Source: Setaria digitata (taxonomy: Eukaryota; Nematoda; Chromadorea; Rhabditida; Setariidae). From it: a DNA stretch of 64,000 bases. The stretch lies in NCBI GenBank assembly GCA_003640385.1, contig RCAB01000186.1, positions 48,634 through 112,633 on the forward strand, given 5' to 3'. Below, piece by piece: positions 13,235 to 25,852 of this stretch; within the stretch, counting starts at the first letter, position 1; every line of letters starts with the position of its first letter. Position numbers and translations under genes: made by a program. The notes beneath the pieces were generated by a model, which was given only the letters and a program-made list of their open reading frames with translations, was not told where the DNA came from and did no database searches.

Positions 13235-15689
13235 GTAAAAGAGACCAGTTATGACTAAATTCGGTTTTATGTTTCTTTTCTGTCGAATAGTTCGACTATC
13301 AGGAAGCAACAGTGGAAGAGTGAAAATCTGTAATATCTAGAACTTACATTTCGTGAAGTTATATCTTGCACAGCTTGTCCCTCCTTTTACTCATAACTTA
13401 CTAATTCTTAAGTTCATTAACATAGACTCAGTGCAAACAGTTAGTTAGTAAACGTTTGGCTGTTGATCTAAATTGAAAGGAAGAGACATAAAATGATATA
13501 TTTGTTATAAATGAAAATACTTTTTGATAATGAATCGAAAATCCATAACAGTCTCTTCTCTTCTTTTTATTTGTGAAATTACATTTCCATTTTCTCTTTT
13601 CTCTCTTCCGGTTACTTCTCAACTCACTCTCTATCATTTGTTTACCATTTTCTCTTTTTTTTTTGTTCTTGTTTTTCTGCAAGTTATAAAAATTTAATAT
13701 TTTTATTCAAAAAAAAATGAAGCTCTTCTGTCATATCTCAGTTATTTTCTCTTCAGCGACCTTGATTTCATTCTTGTTTCCTGCTTAGTAATCTTTCAAA
13801 TGCTGAGAAAATTCAAATATACACATTTCGGCAGTGAATTTAAATATCAGAAGGAGTGGAAGGAATATCCTGTTGTTTCATTTGCTCAATGTAATATACA
13901 AGAATGTTTTTGCGCATAACAATTTTAAAGTACTCTTCAATTGAACATGTCAAGTACTAATCTAGCGATAAGTAATGAAAACATAATAATAATTAGTGTT
14001 GAAATTTCGGCCCATATCCAGTAAGAGTGTTTCTTTCTATCTCATAAATTTTTATTCATTTTTTTTTCCGAAATTTACTGATGCAACTTCTAAGGAGAAT
14101 GGAAATATTCTTCAAGGGAATTAATTAGTCTTTCGAAGTGATTTTTTTTCCATTTTGCAATGTTCGAGAAATAATTTGTTAGCTTTTCGACAATTTTCAT
14201 ATTTTGTCATCTGGAAATATTAAATACTCGAATTTTTAATACCATAAATTCTCCTATTTATAAGTATTCTTTTTTGCTTGCAATAGAAGTTGCATTCTAA
14301 CATTGTATTTTGTGAGCGGTTAGACTGTAACTGATACCTGGTACTGATGCTTCCAATCTCTGATTTGTTAACAATTCACCGTATCATTGTCATTATAGTT
14401 AACGACAATAATAATAATAAAAGTACGAATGATAGCACCCTGCTGACATTGTTATCTTTATAGCTATTGTAATCATTGCTTGAACAAATATAAATCAATC
14501 AATCAGCAGTGTTATCCATGTTGCACATTGTTATCATTCCTTTTGTTCCGATGAATTTCCATTGTCTCATTTTGTTCTTTACGATTACATCACAACAATA
14601 GTCAAATAAAATGAATTGAAATTAAATCCTTTGATTGTTGAATTCCTCTCGAGTAAAATAATCATGAATAATCGAATCACTGTTATTAACTTCCCATCAA
14701 TATTCGCAGGAAATGCGTTCTTCACACACTTTCCCATGTGGATCGTAGCAAGAGGAAGGAATGGAGAGACTGAATGTCTTGTCCGACACATCGGTCATCT
14801 AACATTTGACAGTTGTCAACAGTTTTTGTTGTCCTGATGCGGGACTTCTTGAAATGATCGAAAATCTAAGTGAATTTCACAGCAGATATTTCTTCTTCTG
14901 TCTATGAAAAACCAATTTTGAGTACTGGAAACACTTTTGTTTTGTTTTTTGTCTTTCATTGTTAATAAGTCTTGTCGACTTATTGAAAGAATTATTGAAA
15001 AAAGAATTTTTTGGATTGGGTTAAAATTTTAGTTGTAATTTGTTGAGTGCTTTTCAAAGGAAACTTCCTTGTTAATCAATTATCAATGATACCTTCTGAT
15101 GAGTATACAAATGTGAAGTGTAGAAGGAGATGAACATTTGGACTGAGCGCAATGGGTGCTGGATTTCATCGTTATTATAGTATTTCGTTCTATTCGTTAT
15201 TCATTCTCGTTCAGTTGGTTAATTTAATTCAGACGAATTGAATTTGGAGCCATCACTGCTCTTGTCCTTCCGTCGTCTTTTATTCTTTATCATGAATTTC
15301 TGTCGTTAAGATGATTTCTTTTATCACCAACATTTTCGACCTGCTTTCTTTTGCTGATCTCACAATATGTTCACATCGCTACTCTCAAATTAATTTGTTT
15401 CTTAATGGATAATAATTGCTGTCTCATTCGGTTGTATCTTAAATTTCCTTCTCATTTACTCATTTGGCCAATTCTATTTACTACATTACCAAAGGATGTC
15501 TGTCAACTTTGAAATCCCTTTGGTACAAAGCTCTCTTTTTTCTTTCTCCAATTTAGTTGGAGGTAATCACTATCTCAAAATCTTTTCAATAAAATCTAGA
15601 ATCATTTTTCCTTTAAGCAAATCTTAGTTAAGAATTAAAAGTTATTATTGCTTATGCATTTCATTATTTGTTACTCATTACTTATTATC

Positions 15690-15840
15690 ATTAATTATTG
15701 CCATTAATCTCCATTGCTAGCTATTATCATTAATCATTAGTCTTCATTACCGTTGTTGTCATTACTATCACTATTTTACCATTGGTATTAATATTACTGT
15801 TACTATTACTTGTTACCATTAATAATTACTTAGATGGTAA
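15690..15840. repeat. degenerate ATT/ACT triplet-like repeat tract
   Basis: Repeated short words such as CATTATTA, ATCATTAAT, ATTACTATCACTATT and TACTATTACTTGTTACC. A similar tract occurs at about 20965-21025. This is low-complexity DNA with no coding potential. Confidence 0.55.
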
Positions 15841-17898
15841 ACATTTCGAAAAAAAAGACAGTTACAAGTTGTAAATAAAGCAAAAAGATGAAAAAGGAAC
15901 GACGAGAACGAGAACAAAATGCAATTGAAGGACAGAGACGAAATGAATGTGCCATTTAAATTTAGAATGAAGTAATAGAGTTAAAGAACTCAGAATTATT
16001 ATCGGAAAGTGAAAATGATTTGTGCATGTGCACATGTGTGTGTGTGTGTGTCAACTTTCAATGATTTCATTTTGTCCTTCATTTTCCCTTCTTTTCAAAA
16101 TCCTTTACCGGTAATATACACCACCGTTTCATACTTTCTGTTTTTTCTTGCCTATTTCACAGCTACTGTTTGCAGTTCATTTCCGTGCCCATTTCGAATT
16201 TGAACTCTACACAACATTCACTGGACATACGGAAGTGTTTGTATGTGTGTCTACGTGAACAGTAGTTTACTCTGAGCTTTTTCAAACTTCCACATTGAAT
16301 TTAACAAAAGAAAAGGGAAGAAAGATTGTAATTGGTAAGTGAAAAGTTGAATGAGTACTGCAAATGATAATAAATTCTTCTAATTCCTGCACAACTATGG
16401 CTGGATGTTTGTTGCATGTAATGCATTTCATTTTAAAACATTCATTAATCCTCTCCTTTCTTTCTTTCCTTTTTTTGTCTCTTTCATTTTTTGGAAAATT
16501 TCATTTCCAGTTGAAAAGCTCTTTCTCTTTTTTTTTTCATTTATTCCAGAATATTCAACAGCATATTCAACAATTTTTTTGCATGCCAAAATTTAACACT
16601 ATTAAAATTTGTTTTCGAGACTTGTTCAAGACTATAAAAGCAGTCATATTTGTTGATCTTAACAAAATTCTATTGCTTCTTGATTCTAAGGCGATATTTC
16701 GCTCTGTTTTTTAGTTTAAGCGTAAAACACAAATTTCTTTTATTGTTTAAACTTTCAGCCATAGAGGGAGCACTTTACGACTGTGAGCAGTTAGATCAGA
16801 AAATAATTTCCAAAAAATTTCATGTTTTCATGACTGTTTATTTTTAAGGAATAGGAATAGTTCGATGGAAGTTGAGGAATAAACATATTATTTCCTGTAT
16901 TCGATTGCTCCAAGTTGTAAGATGTTTGCTCCTTGGTATATCTGATCAAGGAATTGTGATCCATTGTCATCGGAGGCACTGACCTGAAATGTATAAATTT
17001 TAAAAGTATCTTTATGTTTCATATTTTTTTACCAAAATTTCTTTCTAAAAGATAACCAGTAACAACCAACCGGTTTGACAATCATTGCCCTCATTACTAT
17101 CACTGCAGTAAAAGAATTATGTTTTTTTTTTCCAACTGTGAATTATTAAGGTTAACATTTAATGATGAAATTACAAATAGGTCATTTTAGTACCCAAATT
17201 ATGGACTTAAGCAATCCAAATATAATTATCGACATATGGTTTAGTTGAAATAACCCATTAAGCTGAAAAGCGAAAATTGTCATTGCAATAGAGCGCATAA
17301 ATATTTATGGAAGAGAAATCGAGATCGTTAAACTAGTCATTTGAATAAGTTGAAGTACTAAATTACTGATCTTGAAAAGAAAAAAAAACCGAAGTGAATC
17401 AATGTTGAATTAAGGAGCAAGATGAGAAAGAAATATAAAGTATTGTTCATTTTGTATCTAATTTTTTTACAAATATTTGATTGATTGGATTTTTCTGCTT
17501 TCTAAATGCCTTCTTTCCACAATTTCGTCACGACAAAATAGTTTTACGGCGAAAAAAAACAGCTTTCTGCAGCTTTCTGTACCTGTCGTTCGAAAGTTTT
17601 TCTTTTTTGTAAAAATAACTACAAATTTATTAAATTCATCAAAGAACGAAAAAAAAAAGCAAATCGATTACTTATCATATATGCTTTTTTTACATTCATT
17701 ATTCTTTATTTTTTCAGAATTACCCATTCCTGAATTTCTGTTATATTTATTAAAAAAAAAAAATTGAATTTCTGTTATATTTACTGGAAAAAATTTGTTT
17801 ATTCTATTGCGATGCATCAAAATTTGATGTCACTTTCATAAAAATAAACTTTCAATGCGATTTTTTTACAGATTCCTGAAAAAATTTGAGAAGTGAAT

Positions 17899-17945
17899 AT
17901 GGTGCACGTCACGCTGTATCAAATATTCAAAGAAGCTGACATAAA
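17899..17945 (+). CDS. possible first coding exon of the unidentified gene at 22.5-24.9 kb
   Basis: A T-rich acceptor (TTTTTTTACAG, ending near 17871) is followed by a short leader, an ATG at 17899 and 15 codons (MVHVTLYQIFKEADI) plus two bases, then a good donor GTATGT. Its phase fits an acceptor (TATTGCAG) at 22454, giving ...EADI-NSM-ADMELRAF, in frame with the exon at 22459. The implied intron is 4.5 kb, unusually long here, and fold-back elements lie within it. The join is inference; the exon could equally be a chance ORF, with translation starting at 22459. Confidence 0.35.
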
Positions 17946-19276
17946 GTATGTTTTGGCAATTTTACTGTCTGACTTTCATTCATCTCCTATCTCTTCTTTA
18001 CATGACTGATCTAGCTAAATTACTAACCTAGCTAAATTACTGATCCAGCCAAATTACCTATATTTGGAATGTCAGTTTACTTTACTACTGTTCAGGAGAG
18101 ATTTAATTAGCAGAGAAAATTGAAAAATAAATCTAGCTAACTTAGTAATGTCCGATTATTTTATCACTTGTAGCTAATGAAAAAATTTTCCATTAGATTG
18201 CTTGCTCGATTCGTCAGTCTATTTGTCGCAAATCTTTCCTGCCTGAGAATTTTGCCAAACAGATCCCTTTTTTTTTTTTCAATTTCAATTTTCTGAACGA
18301 TAGGAAAATCACTGATATGATTTATTTTCTTTTCGAGATACATAGCGTTTTCTGCTTGATTTTACTTTAACAAACTGAAATCGTATATGTTAGGAAATAT
18401 TTTTTTCAGTATTAGTATACTTAAAAAAAACCCAAACCGTTCAGTAACATGAGAGCATTCAACACACTTTAATCACTTCCTGATTGTTACGGTTATCACA
18501 ACTTCCTGATGGTGTATGTCAGGTTTTTGGTGTGGGCCTTTATGCTGGACAAGGTCGTCTAATTTTTTGAAAGGACGAATGGAACCAGTTATCTATCAGA
18601 TCCCATTTTATCTATCGTTTGGTCACTAAAGCTGTCGTTATCACTACTCAATACTTCGTTTCATCAAGCCACATGCATTAAATACTNGCAATTTCCTTAA
18701 ATTTTGCTTAAATACTCTCCAGCATTTAGTCAATGTCTAAATTTTTCTTTTTTTGAGAGTAGCAATTGATTTAGCGAAATTTATAAATAACGAGGATAAG
18801 TAATGACTGTAATTTATGTTTAATATTGAGTGATAAGGTATGAAAAATTTTATAAGTTGTAATTTCTTAATCTGAATAAAATTTTAGGATTGATATTTCA
18901 AAATATTATTTCATTTCAAATTATTTTCTATTCATATACTAAACAAATTTTCTCCTGAAATAACTCTTTAAATTATTGCTTTCTAATTATTCTCATTGAT
19001 GATCATTGTATTAAGAAGCTATTTGAAATCATCAGTGTTTTTCTTTTTCCTTTTTTTGTTGCTCCCTTTGAAATGAATGAATCTTTCTCATTTGAAAGAG
19101 AAAAAAAAATTGCCATTGAGTGTTTCCAAAAATAATGACAAAAAAGTGACAGGAAGGAGGGAAGTTTTAGGGACACTATCGGCTAACTTTCACATTACAG
19201 TTGCCTCCTGATTTTCAACCATAAATAATGAGAAAAAATTGAAGTATGTACTCAAATATCAGTGGTCATTTCTTTC

Positions 19277-19317
19277 AGAGAGAGGGAAAGGGAGAGAGGG
19301 AGAGAGAGAGAGAGAGA
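19277..19317. repeat. GA-rich microsatellite
   Basis: A purine tract made of (GA)n with GGGA interruptions, ending in a run of about nine GA units. Simple repeat. Confidence 0.85.
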
Positions 19318-20194
19318 TTTGGCACCGATGATTTTCTTCTTCAATGATGCGTGAATTATTCCTCTTCTCACATCTTCATTTTAATGAGGCAATCAATCAT
19401 TCCATTAATTTCCTCGTCGTCGTTGGCCTTTGACAAGTCAATCGTATGCTTATAGATGGAAAAATCAGAACTTCTGATTAGTGCTGAAAAGATTGAGGTA
19501 AGTTTCAAACAGCGATTAAATTAGAAATCAATTAGCCACAGTTCTAGAACAATGTTATATCTTAATCAATTAATAAATTTGCATTCATTATGAAGAAGTT
19601 GAAATTGTAATTTCTATTTCCTTCTCTTTGAAAGTTTAAAATAAACTATCATAACATAGATTTGATGAATTAAATGCTACTTCTATTCAAAGGCAGTTAA
19701 GGAAGACTGAAACCATAAGGTGTGTAAAATACTTTCCACCTTGACTTATTGCCGATAAAAATACTACTGCCAAGGCATGAGCTAGAAAGAAAAACTAATT
19801 AAAGAATTATGGGATTAATAAATTCTATTTAGAGACTTTTTCACCATTTGTCCCATAGCAGTGTAAGAATGCTATATAAAAGGAAGTGAACTTGCTATTC
19901 CTCAAATGCAAACTATCACTCATGAAGATGAAGTATGAGGTTAATGAAGGTAATCGTTATTGGACAAACTTTGATCTGCTACGGAAACAGTACTATCCTT
20001 AGCGCACGTGTTTTTTTTTTTTTAAGAAATTTAACCGATGGTCCAATATTTCTAGCAAAATTTTGAAGCTATGAAGGATGAAGTGTCCAACAAGTATCAT
20101 TTCAGATTTATCCTCAAATAAAAGCGTACAGTAGAATTTTTTTAGTATTTCTACTAAAAGCGAGATGCTTTTTTCTGTGAATTATTAGTCATAA

Positions 20195-20400
20195 ATATTT
20201 GCACAGTAGCCTAACATCATTGAAGTTTACTATGTTAAAATAACTGTCCATTGAGAAATCTCAGTATTTTTTGTAGTAAAATCATCTCCCGTAGGCAAGA
20301 GTGTTGAGCTTTCAGTGTACATTTAAAATTACTTTCAAGCCTTTATACAGTATCTCTTAACATAGTAAACATCAATGATGCTAGGCTACTGTGCAAATAT
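20195..20400. repeat. fold-back element: 44-bp terminal inverted repeats around a 118-bp centre
   Basis: The arm at 20195-20238 (beginning ATATTTGCACAGTAGCC) matches the reverse complement of 20357-20400 at 42 of 44 positions. The centre is AT-rich and has no ORF of note. Length and structure suit a MITE or fold-back element, or a transcribed hairpin. I see no clear target-site duplication. If the exon at 17899 is real, the element lies in that gene's first intron. Confidence 0.8.
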
Positions 20401-22458
20401 CCGTGTGTATATTATTTTTCCACTGCTTTCGTACGGATATATTTTGCTTGTACCATCAATTGTTATCACTGCCATTGTTGTTATCACTTTCCTGAAAATT
20501 ACTAAACCGGTACATACCATCAAATTTCAGGATGAAATTTTTCAGGCTTCATTAACTTTAATAGCTAGTTGAAAATTTAGGAATTAATGACGTGTCTATT
20601 ATCAGCATGTTTTTTCATCTTTTTTGTTAAATCTCTTATCATTTATGCCTCATAACTCTTTTAAAGCGGATGGCTGAACGAAATTCTATCCAAAATTTAG
20701 ATTAGATTGGAACGAGATTGGTCAGATTTGAAAAGCTTCCAAATTGTAATCATTATCACTCGTAGTTGTGATTGTGAATACTACAATTAATATTAACAAA
20801 TTCTCAATCTTAATGTGGCAAACTAGGCTCAGTTCACTCTTCACTTTTCAAGTTATATTCATTTGCAGTAACTCACACGTCATATAAGAAAAAAAAAAGG
20901 TTTGTTTTGGTCCAAATCATTTCTGTTAAACGATGATATATTTGTCTTATCAGTTAATTACCACTATTAACCATTGTTATTGTTATTATCATTGATTATT
21001 ATCATTACTATCACTTTCGTAAATATTATTATTTGCTAATTTTTTTTTCCATTAAGTGTATTTAGCTGATGAAATTACGCGTTTTTTTTTGCGTCACTTC
21101 AAAGCTGTAAAATGATTGGAAAAATAGAGAAGGAATGTTTCCCCGCGATTAACCATATTTTCTTCATTAACACCAAAACAGCTGCTCACACATTCTAGAC
21201 ATCTTTGTTTGAGCTTAGAAATTTTATTACTCAGTCGGAATATTTAAGATTCTTTTCTTCTCTTTTTTTGCTACCAGAAGGAAAATCTGGGATAAGTGTT
21301 GTCATCAGGAAATACTTGAATCAGTTAAATCTGTACTGATGAAAACATGATTTTAAATTTTAAAATTGTTATTTTAAATTTAGTTTTTATAGGGCTGATG
21401 AGATTTCCAGTTCGGGTATTGATCAAGAATTTAACTCAGCTCATGGATAAGTTTCTTCTGATCTAGGAGCATTTTAGCAAATACACAAGTTCGACAGTAC
21501 AGGACGGAGATGATCTGTAGTTTGGGAGCGGAATTTTCGTCATACGCAAATATTTGTACACGTCGAAGAGTTTTAAATGGAATTTTGTGACTGTTAGAAA
21601 ATAGTTCACGCGAAAATTGTAGAATGATTATGGTGAGGGAAATGAATCTAAGATGCTGATAGAATTTTTCTTTTTTTTGGAAGAATTTTTTGTCGCTTGT
21701 TATTAATTATTATTATGCATCTTTTTGAGGTCCTCGTCATCAGATTTTTCAATAGCTATTAATATTTACTAATCTCCTTTTTGTTACTTGAACCATTTTG
21801 CATAACAGATGTATCTAAGCTTGTGTCTTGCTTTACAAAATTTATGTTGGGAAATTTTGCTACTTTAATTCATGATAAAACAAATCTTCTTGTACTTGTA
21901 CAAACAATTCTTGTTCTTGTACAAAAACAAATCTTCTTGTACAAAATTCACCCCAACAATTTTTTAGTCAAACTTTTTCAACAATATAATTAATACAATT
22001 ATATAATATAATTACTTCTACACTAAGATATCTTAAAAGCATTGCATCATTGGGAGAAAAAGGGAAAATTATCGCATCTAATCTAAATTATCATATTAAT
22101 TTAATTGTATTTTACCGGTTTTTTATATGGTCAAATGACTCCAAGAAATATAAAAAGTGAAGTTCCTGCTGAGTAATTTGGATGATAAATTTTTATCATG
22201 CGATGATTATTGAGGAGGAAAAGATCATATCATAGAGGCTTGTGCTGCGACATGAAAATCAATCTTAATCATCGAATATTTGCAGAAAATATCTCTCCTT
22301 TGCATCACTATCTGTCAGTTCCGTTCTGTTTCCAGTTTCCGTCACGTAAAGCTTACGAAGGCTCACGTCTACTGTTTTCTTTCTACGACCCCGTCTGTCG
22401 CTTCTAACCAAAATAATTATCTACTTTTGATTAGCACTTACTTGAGTATTGCAGCAGT

Positions 22459-24530
22459 ATGGCTGACATGGAACTGCGTGCGTTTGAAGCACGTCTGGAT
22501 ACGATGATGGATCAATTAAGTGAAGAATCCACGGAACTGATCATCGAGCGACCGCGATATGCACATGCAGTTATGGTTTTTGCTAATGGTGATGAGCCGG
22601 GCGAACTACTCACTGTAATTGTTTCTTGGTCTCTTGAAGATAATTTGCAAATTTGAAAAGTTATATTAATTTGATAAATTTGATTTACAACTAATTAAAA
22701 TATTTTAAATAGTTAATTAAAGAAAAGCGATGCAAAAATTCTCCTATTTTTTCCAAAACCTTTTAAAAGAAATAATTTTAAAGTGCGATTCGAAAAAAAT
22801 CCCAACTCCAATGATAAAGTACTTTATAATATAGTTTTCACTGTTATCTTTCGTGATCTAAAGTTTCAATTATTTTAAAATCAAATAATGAGCGAAGGTG
22901 GCAATGTTCTTTTGGTATTAACAATCGCAAAAGAATGTGACAATGAAATGATACTGCTAAAAGAAGTAAAAGAGCAAGATATTTAAAAGCCTTTTTGATT
23001 AACTTCTATACTCCATATCCCAGTAAGACCTGAAATTAATCCAAGTAAGACTTACAAAGGAATCTTACTCGAATCGAAACGCCACCATTTTGGTGATATG
23101 GAAATAAATCCTGAAAGTTGAATGTTTTGTTTTGTTTTTGCTAGCAATCCTCATCAAGCAACTGAATAACAATACAGAGAAACACATTGAATTTCACTAA
23201 TTCATTAATTCTATTCCCAAACAAAAAAGCTAATAGCATGCTATTATCATGATTTCTGAGCTACCTTTTCATTCGAAAGAAAAAAAAAAAAGTGATAATG
23301 CAGCAATATATCTCCTCTTATTTGATTGTTCATCTGCGATTGTTGCTTTGAGAATTTTGCAAAACTTCTATCGATGATACACGTATTTCATCACTGTGTG
23401 TACGATGGGAAGCTAATTTCTGCTCAACTCATTTTTGATGTTTGGTTGTTTCAAAGTTAGACGTTTGATTGGAACGAAAATAATACTCTTTAAAACAAAA
23501 TAGCAAGAGCATAGATGTCTAATTTTACCAAGAAAAAGAGATCAACCTAAATTACAGAAGGATAAGACTATTTAGAATTCATCAGGCATGCCCAGTTTTG
23601 CAGGCCTCACGAATCAAAATGTTGGATCCAATTTATGTTCCTGTTGGAGCGACAACAAATGGCCATCAAATATTTCATCACTATTCTGAGTTGGGAATGA
23701 TTACTACTGTTATCTTGTTGAGACGAGTTTTTGAAAAATTTTTCACCATTGAGAGAGGGAGATAGAGATATGATTATTGCTAGTTTTAGATTGAACTAAA
23801 TTCTGATTCTCAATTTAAATTGGTTTAGTTCCATCATACTTTCAGGAGAAATTTGCTAAAAATTTCAGGGATATGAAAGCAACTTCAGCAACGGAATCAG
23901 CAAGTGGTTTGAATGACTGCGATGAAAGAGAAAATTTTAAATTATTTACTGCTGAAGAGGTGTATGTTGATGATGATATTCAGAAAGCATTAAGAAAACT
24001 GGAAGAGTCTCGAAATATGCTTAATGAACCAATTGTCCCAAATTCTACCGTAAGTCTTGCCTAATTAATTTCAATGCAAAATGCAAAATTAATTACTAGA
24101 TTGCAAAACTGATGGGTTAATTCACATACATGATAAGTGATAAATGTCTATCAGTTCCTTGTACTTATCTGCAGGTAGATTCTTTCTGCAATTTGAAAGT
24201 TTTTTTAAATTATCATTTAATGGAAGATTTTTTCTTAATTCCCATCAATTTCTAGAATGTACTTCTGTCAAACGATCCTAATTTTGACTGTGCTAATGGC
24301 AACAGCAAAGTACGCACAAAAACTCCCCAAGTAATTAAAAATTATTGTTTTCTAAATTCGAAATAATAACTGCATGATCAGTTTGTCCACAAATGAACTG
24401 CATCGCTTACTTCTAAAATTTATGTTTCATGATAATTTTCGGAAACTTCGAGCTATTTATTCATTAATTCATTTTTTTTTTTTTTGATATATATTTATAA
24501 ACCAATATCAAACTCTTTGTTTGAAATTTG

Positions 24531-24561
<31 letters not shown>

Positions 24562-24926
24562 CAAATTTCGCTTTTATCTTCACAGATCGACTAATACCAC
24601 GTGCTTAAACTGTTATCAATTACCAATTGCTACTGGGGATAGAATATATATGATACAATGACTTCTTAAGTGACTTTTAGGAGATTCATCTATCTGCTTC
24701 CTCAGCTTACAGTCGATCTATCTCTGAGAGATACGCCGCACTGAAGGACGGTGCAGTACTGGTAAGTTACTTACCTCGCTAGACAAATTTTGCATAAAAA
24801 TAACGGGTAACTTTCAAAAAAGAAAAAAGAGAAAGTGGAAGATTTTGATTGAATAATCTTCAGTTTCCCAGTCAACTTCGAAAAGAACGTCGAACATCCG
24901 TATCAGCATCGCGCAAATTGCTGTAA
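22459..24926 (+). CDS. unidentified protein, acidic with predicted helical segments, 192 aa (longer if exon 17899 is used)
   Basis: Five exons join in phase 0: 22459-22614, 23846-24049, 24256-24330, 24681-24761 and 24864-24926 (TAA). I do not recognise the family. The N-terminus is a charged helix of coiled-coil type (LRAFEARLDTMMDQLSEES), then a short hydrophobic stretch (YAHAVMVFANGDEP). The middle is acidic (AEEVYVDDDIQKALRKLEES), the next exons are Ser-rich (SASSAYSRSISERYAALKD), and the C-terminus is basic (RKERRTSVSASRKLL). There is no signal peptide, membrane segment or zinc-binding pattern. Clean splice phases, good donors (GTAAGT twice) and biased composition argue for a real gene. 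The acceptor at 23845 is preferred over 23868 because only it keeps the frame with exon 1. An acceptor-like TTGCAG directly before the ATG would also suit a trans-spliced start. It may be a nematode-specific adaptor; that is a guess. Confidence 0.62.
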
Positions 24927-25609
24927 AAGCAGCAAATAACATCTTGTATATATCAGCAAAGGATTCCTTCTATTATTCTGATATAAGTTGAGCTTCATCT
25001 TTTTGAGATACTGATACTGTGATAAGTTATAAACTTTTTAAACATTCCTGCACTTTTAATGTTAATGTTATTAACCGTTTGTCATTTGATCTTATTTTAG
25101 AAATTGTCCTTTTATTAGTAACAATTTTTTTGTCCCTTCAAATATTGTGAACACATTACAATGTAATTGAAATAATTTTCTGCAAAACTCGAATTTTTTG
25201 TTTTTAAATAATGATAACAAGATTTCAACGGAACTATCTAAATAAATAAACAAACATATCAGTGACGCTTCTATCACAGTCTCAGTATTAATTATTCCTG
25301 AATTCAAGCAGTGAGAGCGACCTGTGGTTCTTGAAGGAAAAAATTCAAATGAATTTCAGTTTCAATAACTTTTTTTTTTGTTGATAAGATAGTGTTAGTA
25401 AATTACAGTCTGAACAATGCATGTCATTAGCCTTGAAGATTTTTTCCATTACATTTAATTAATTTTCTTGATTCTTAAGCCAAGGCAGCTCATCGATTTT
25501 AAAAAAAAGTCCTGGTGATATAAGAACAAAAGATTTTTTACTTGTTTGGTTTAAAAATGAATCATTTCCTGTATTTGTTTTTAAAAAACTAATTTTACTA
25601 TTACTTTTT

Positions 25610-25732
25610 AAATCTTTTCGCGATCTCTTTAACCTATTGCTTACGTATTTATGCGCAACAAGCATTTATAAATGATATATAATATATTTATAAATATATA
25701 AGCAATAAGTTAAAGAGGTCGCGATAAGATTT
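25610..25732. repeat. imperfect 41-bp inverted repeat (fold-back)
   Basis: Arms at 25610-25650 and 25692-25732 pair at 36 of 41 positions, both containing a TCGCGA-to-CTCTTTAAC core. The 41-bp spacer is AT-rich and itself partly palindromic. It looks like a decayed mobile element. Confidence 0.7.
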
Positions 25733-25767
25733 AAATGCTTGACATGACGAGGCTTAGTGTACTAGTT

Positions 25768-25852
25768 GCCCATGCAAATTAAGTGATATATTTATAAATG
25801 ATAAATAAATTGTACAATGAATGCACTCAGAAATTAATTTCTTTGCATGGGC
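25768..25852. repeat. 11-bp inverted repeat next to the fold-back
   Basis: GCCCATGCAAA at 25768-25778 and TTTGCATGGGC at 25842-25852. It follows the fold-back at 25610-25732 and may be part of the same degraded element. On its own the match is short. Confidence 0.4.

Larger units (their letters stand above)
11527..17898. other. large intergenic region with simple repeats
   Basis: About 6.4 kb with no exon-like segment I can support. It holds a short tandem repeat (12.47 kb), a perfect hairpin (12.94 kb), an AT-repeat tract (13.15 kb), scattered ATT/CATT-type degenerate triplets (14.4 and 15.7 kb) and a short TG run (16.03 kb). ORFs at 14.6 and 16.4 kb are low-complexity or overlap open frames on the other strand. 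Confidence 0.6.

Noticed and set aside
16364..16714. 116-codon ORF rich in Phe, Leu and Ser
   Set aside because: Composition is what poly-T/C DNA gives in any frame; a second frame is open over the same bases and no splice partner was found.
18679..18715. Single N at 18687 as another duplication join
   Set aside because: Only a short word (TTAAATACT) repeats on both sides, too little to claim an overlap like the other three sites.
24532..24560. Long poly-A run as a retroposed gene tail
   Set aside because: It lies inside an intron of the unidentified gene, with a poly-T run nearby and no processed copy upstream.
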